Below, piece after piece: positions 59,201 through 64,000 of a stretch of 64,000 nucleotides of DNA. The translations under genes and the position numbers were made by a program. The notes beneath the pieces were generated by a model, which had not been told where the DNA came from, ran no database searches, and was given only the letters and a program-made list of their open reading frames with translations. The DNA is from Callipepla californica brunnescens (lineage: Eukaryota > Chordata > Aves > Galliformes > Odontophoridae): NCBI GenBank assembly GCA_023055505.1, contig JALIRH010000013.1, positions 9,796,001 through 9,860,000 of the forward strand. Reading direction: 5' to 3'. Position 1 is the stretch's first letter. Each line of letters opens with the position of its first letter.

Positions 59201-62200
59201 CAACAGAGAAGGTATCTAATTCTGAGAGCTTTGTGCATTCTTGGAGTATTCTGCCATCCAGAGCATGAACTGTAGAGCCTAAATGTTGTGAATGTCACTG
59301 CTCCAACACCAACGCGGAGGAGCGGTACATCCAAGTGAAGTCTGCTACAACCACTGAGGTGGGAATGGAAAGCCCACGTCGCTATTTCCATGGAAAAAAC
59401 AACAACCAGACTCAGAGTTCTGGATACATCCGAGCAGCCCCCGCTCTCGGGCGGTGTTTGGAGGCGCAGAACAGCAGTGTGGGGATTTTGCAGAGCAGTG
59501 GCAGCCCCGTCCCATCCTCCTGCCCAGCACTGCCCACACAGAAAGCAACCCGAGAGCGGAGCACTGCTCTTAACTGCCCACCACACTGAGTGCTGTCCTG
59601 AGAGCTCCACATCTGGAAGTTCACCACTGTGGCTGTGGTTATTTCCCAGGAGCAGCGGCTCTCCGACGCGGCACTAAGCCGCTCTGAGTTCTTGTATCAG
59701 GTACCCACATCCGCGCACGTAAACGTATTTAAGCACCATTTTCATAATACTAGAGTTAAGGCTGCGACAGCAATTCCACTGTGAGGGTTCAGGGATCCAT
59801 AGCACAGCTGTGTACGTTTGCTGTGGGCTGAGCATCACGTATTAAACACGTACGAGCTCCCAACACGTCTTCGTGTTTCTAATACTAAAGCGAATGAGTT
59901 TTGGGTGAGTTTTGCAGGCTGTTATTGTACAGAAAGGAGTGCTTTTGTTTTTCAACGTGCAAACCTCGAATACACTGATATCTGAAAGCACGTGCGCAGT
60001 CATTTTCTATGAGACACACTTGTAAGAACACAGTGGCAGCCCCCTGTGATGCTAATTAGTGGAGGTTTGTCCTCGGTTTGCTAACTGCTCCCTCAGTCCA
60101 TCATGTAACCGCGCCGTGACGACTAACACAAATCAATCAGTCAGGAGCTGTGACACAGACACATGGCCAGAGCACAAAACCACCACACAGCCCTACGTGC
60201 TGACAAGGCACCCCTACGCCGACAGCTTCCTGGCTCTCCCCACCTAAGTTAAAGACAAGATGGAAACCTGGAGCTCTTATCACAAGTTGGACATCCCAGC
60301 TCTTTTTCCTTGTAGAAGCAGTGTGTGATTTCGAGCAGTTGTCAGGCACGTGGGAGCAGCATTTCCAAACGCTTGCCAAGGTCATCGTGCTTCCTGAGGT
60401 CAGCAGAGCCTCCGCCATTGTCGAAAGCAATGTCTTTCAGTCTATCTTTGCACGTTTTATAAATCCAGCAGGTTTTGTTGCCTGGCACACGATGCCTGCT
60501 CCTCCCAGGGCTCGGCAGCTTCGCGCAGAAGCAGCAGCTGAGGTGCACATTTAAGAGAACGTTCAGGGAAAACTGAAACATGCAAAAGGTACCACATCTC
60601 AGGCAACTGCAAATGGTCACAGATTATTTCTCAGTGCTTCTGTTCAGGTTCGCTGGCAGGGCGGAGCTGCCTAGGACAAGGGAGAGACCTCTGCTACCGC
60701 TCTGCAGCAAACTTCTGTTACTGAAGGAGTAAGCCAAGATTGTTCCAAGCCCTACTAAGCAAACACGGCGGGCTCTCTCTATTTAATCATGGTGGCAATG
60801 GAAGAAAGAGACAATGGATGCATCCCATCCCAGGCACCCCCAGCAGCTGGGGAACGGTGCTAACACAGAGAAAGGCAGGCGTGAAAAACACGGGAAGAGA
60901 TGGGACAGTTCATCTGCCAAACAAACAGGAGGCAAAAGAATCAAGTATCAAGTCTTACACTCCGACAGCCGAGCTGAAATAAAAGCCACTGGGACACCAT
61001 GAAATCCCAAGAGTATCAGAAATAACCTCTGGGGCAAAAGCTAAACAAGAGTGGTGGAACACGAGTGGGAAAGCAAAAGATGACAGACAATCAAAAGCAG
61101 AAGTTTGAGCTGAAGAGATGCAACAGCACTTCAGAACTGCAAAGGGAGCTTGGTCATTCACGCTCTGGTCCAGGAAAATATGGGAGTGGTGCAGAGAGCG
61201 GATCCACCGCCAGGAGAAATCCAAGGATACGGATTTCCAGCCCCATCAACACAGAGCACAAAGCTGGGGGTGAGGATCCACTGCAGTGACCCCTGGGGCA
61301 GAAGCCCCTTTTCCAGGGCACCCCAGAGTGCCCCCACGTCCCCAGCACTCATACAGCTGGACGATGCCTGACCTCACAGCTAGAGAAAACACAGCCTGCA
61401 TCCTGCAGCACTGAAGCTTGAGAATGAGCCCAGCAGCAAGGAGCCCCAGGCCTGCATGCATGCCTTGCTAGCTTTCAGGATCTAAAAACCAGACCTGCAG
61501 GTCCGACTCTGGATGAAACAGCATAAGGCCTAAACCAGCTCACTGCTACTGCTGCACCCACGGGGCTTCCTGCAGCGCTCAGCAGCTCCTGGCAGGAGCA
61601 GGGATTGGAGAGAAAGCATCCAAAGTTATCACAGCATCAAAACGATTCCACGGAACGAGGCCATGAGAAATCGACTGCCCAACTCAGAGAAAGAATCCAG
61701 ATACAAAGCTGAGTAAAAATAACATCTGTAAAACCAAGTTATTTGTCATGCTTACAAAAAAGTTCTCATGCACAAATAGCGGGTATTTTTTGTTTTGCTT
61801 TTCAGTAAGCAATAGCTCTGTCGTTCCAGCACGCCCTGCTGCCTAGCTCTTAACCATGTCACACACGTGATTAATACTTACGCCACAGCAAAGTGATGCT
61901 TCACTGTTATCTTCACAGTACTTCATTACATAGAAAAGATACATTTGAGACTATGTTTAATATTACCCTAACTGCTGCTAAAGTACACAAATTATAAAAT
62001 GATTCATCTGGAATCCGTGTATTTATCTCCCCCCAACCCCTACACAAAATAAATACGTTAAGTGGATCTTCAGCCAGTCAGAAATATATGGAAAGCATTT
62101 CTTTTGCATTTCAAGATTTTTCAGGCTTTAGAACAGAAACCATAGTGTTTACATTAGCTCAACGGGACTGATCCAGAAGAGGTACAGCTCTGACTACGAG

Positions 62201-62263
62201 CTGATGTGTACGTGTTATTCCTGGTTACCATACGTAGGAGGAGTGATCAGTCAAAGAAATAAT

Positions 62264-62317
62264 ACATATATATATTTTTTATAAATATATAAGCATATAT
62301 ATATATATATATATAAA
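62264..62317. repeat. (AT)n-rich microsatellite
   Basis: Two AT runs separated by a T-rich/ATAAAT spacer, the longer one being about 23 bases of pure alternation. The run is self-complementary and could fold on itself if transcribed. Confidence 0.95.
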
Positions 62318-64000
62318 ATGAGAGATGAGAGGACAGGTATTTATACTTTAAAGCCCAGTACAGAACTAGCAGTGCCTCTGCACTGTATTTTCACCAAGAC
62401 ACAACTGAATTAAGTCCAGAAACGGATTATGGCTGATTGAAAACAGCTGATAAAGTGTGATTTTTCTACTGTACCATTAACTCACACTAATGCTCTGAGC
62501 AATTTAGGATATACTTTCCTCCATCACAAAACTAAACCTCTGCCTTTTTTTCAAGTCATTCTGTTTCCTACTAAAGGTTCTGGAAAGCGAAATAAAATAG
62601 ATAGTGCTTAACACAGAAAGGCAAAAACTAAATTCCCTCTGCATCTGAGAATATACATGGGTCGCTCTTTGCTGCCTGAGGTTTTCCAGAATCATTGACC
62701 AAGCCGTGTACAGAAGAACGTAAGGATACTGGATGAAAGTTTTGTTTTCTTAAAAAAAGAATATTGAAAAATTTCACCAAAAATTTCTAATCTCTTTTTT
62801 GCCTTTTCTTCTCTCTGTGTCACCATAACTCACTAAACCGAGCCGGCACTGTCAGATTCTTTTAGACAACAGGAGAACACCAAAGTCCCACACACATTCC
62901 AAGCAGACCCTGCAGAGCAAAGTGCCTACTCCTGCCCAACAGGTCCAACACCCAGAGCAAAGCCACTGCACTTCCCCTACATCACCACATATTGTACTAC
63001 TGCTACTAGCAAAAGGATTTCTGATTTCAAGTTAGCATTTTGCAGTACCACAACAATACAGTGCAACATGAATTCGCTTCTGGAAGCTTGAGATACCACA
63101 GTTCGCGTGGAGGATGGAATAGCAACTTCCTAGCACTGCCAGCCACCAGAGCTCCGTTCTGCTTCCCCAGCAGCTTCAAGGGGCAAACTAAAACAAACAC
63201 AGATTTGCACAGAGTAACTGGCAGCAGAAATGCGTGGGAGACGGTTGGCCTATCTGCACCAACAAACTGCCATCTGCTGAAAACATTACGCTTCTGAAAA
63301 CTCTGATAATTACTTACATTTGTTTTCATTGTGTCAATAAAGATATATTTACTACACAACCCAGTGAACAATTCCATCCTACAGCTCCTTCTTGCCAGTA
63401 CTTCTTCAACACGTACTGAATAATAGCATCTATTTTCTTTTAAATTTCCAGTAGTTGTAAATAGAGGTAGCCGTGCTACTATTAAAAATCACGTTATGCT
63501 TTGAAGAGGAGGAACCTTTCAAATGTTGAAGTTACCACTTAGCTGCACAATCTCCATTAATACTATAAAAATATGAGAGGACAAAAAGAAAATAGATGCA
63601 AGTAACTTTTGCATTTGGCACCTTTTGTCTAGATATTCATACTTCTCAAGTATTCTCTTTTTAATAAAGTTAATGCACACATAGGACACACCACATCAAA
63701 GGTTTGCTACATATTTACAAGGCACCAACCCTTTGTCACTTTTTACACGAATAAAGAACCGATAGAAAGCACATCAGGACCCTCATAACTGTAGTATAGA
63801 CATACTTCAGTTCAGCACAATTCATGACTGTTTGGCCTGGGAAGATTAAAATAATCCAGATCCTTCTTACAATATAGAAACTGTAAACATTTTATAGCTG
63901 CCTTTAGGATTGGTGTATTGTGCAAAAGTTATAATTATTACTGTGTATAAGGATTTATGGCAAAAACCACATAAAAACTCTGTAAGAAGGTGCTATTTCT

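Larger units (their letters stand above)
58921..64000 (-). other. putative 3' UTR of a minus-strand gene beyond the right edge (BRWD3 by synteny)
   Basis: From 58944 rightward the sequence is AT-rich and has no coding exon, splice-linked ORF or CR1. On the minus strand it ends in a well-formed poly(A) site. In human, TENT5D (+) is followed by BRWD3 (-), which has a multi-kilobase 3' UTR, so this fits its position and strand. It could equally be plain intergenic sequence. Confidence 0.35.

Noticed and set aside
1..64000. CRISPR arrays, operons, tRNA or rRNA genes, intact LTR retroviruses
   Set aside because: No direct-repeat/spacer pattern, no cloverleaf I could support, and no LTR pair or gag/pol/env reading was found. 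The window is vertebrate nuclear DNA.

Overview
This is a vertebrate nuclear genome window and almost certainly avian, probably galliform. It has long AT-rich non-coding stretches, split genes with GT-AG introns, one CpG island, and few interspersed repeats. The recognisable repeats are nearly all CR1 LINE fragments, several ending in the bird-typical TTCTATGA/TTCTGTGA octamers. There are no operons, CRISPR arrays or bacterial features, and most short ORFs are chance.

Layout. (1) At 1-4183 lies the 3' flank of the first gene, with nothing else recognised. (2) At 4184-15255 on the minus strand lie ten coding exons of a RhoGAP gene of the ARHGAP6/36/40 family. I assembled them by matching GT-AG splice sites and codon phase: 1389 nt, 462 residues plus stop, in frame throughout. 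The N-terminal part and the synteny point to ARHGAP36. (3) At about 15.3-26.4 kb is non-coding sequence upstream of ARHGAP36, with CR1 fragments and a poly-T tract. (4) At about 26.93-27.48 kb is a CpG island with a GC box, a CACGTGAC E-box, an RFX-type X-box and a strong plus-strand splice donor at 27298. (5) At 27.3-38.7 kb is probably the first intron of TENT5D. (6) At 38687-40.2 kb is the single coding exon of TENT5D (FAM46D), a cytoplasmic non-canonical poly(A) polymerase, with poly(A) signals. (7) At 40.2-58.9 kb is a gene desert with one CR1, simple repeats and several stretches that look like conserved non-coding elements. (8) At 58.92-64 kb is sequence resembling a minus-strand 3' UTR whose gene lies beyond the right edge. 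By the order of genes on human Xq21 this would be BRWD3, but no coding exon is visible to prove it.

The most interesting result is the ARHGAP36-like gene. Its predicted RhoGAP domain keeps the catalytic arginine finger that human ARHGAP36 has lost. It also lacks the arginine-rich segment through which the mammalian protein binds and inhibits PKA catalytic subunit. The bird protein may therefore be an ordinary active RhoGAP, with the PKA/Hedgehog role a mammalian-lineage invention, or else it is a different paralogue. Its last intron is also arranged so that retention ends the protein at once.
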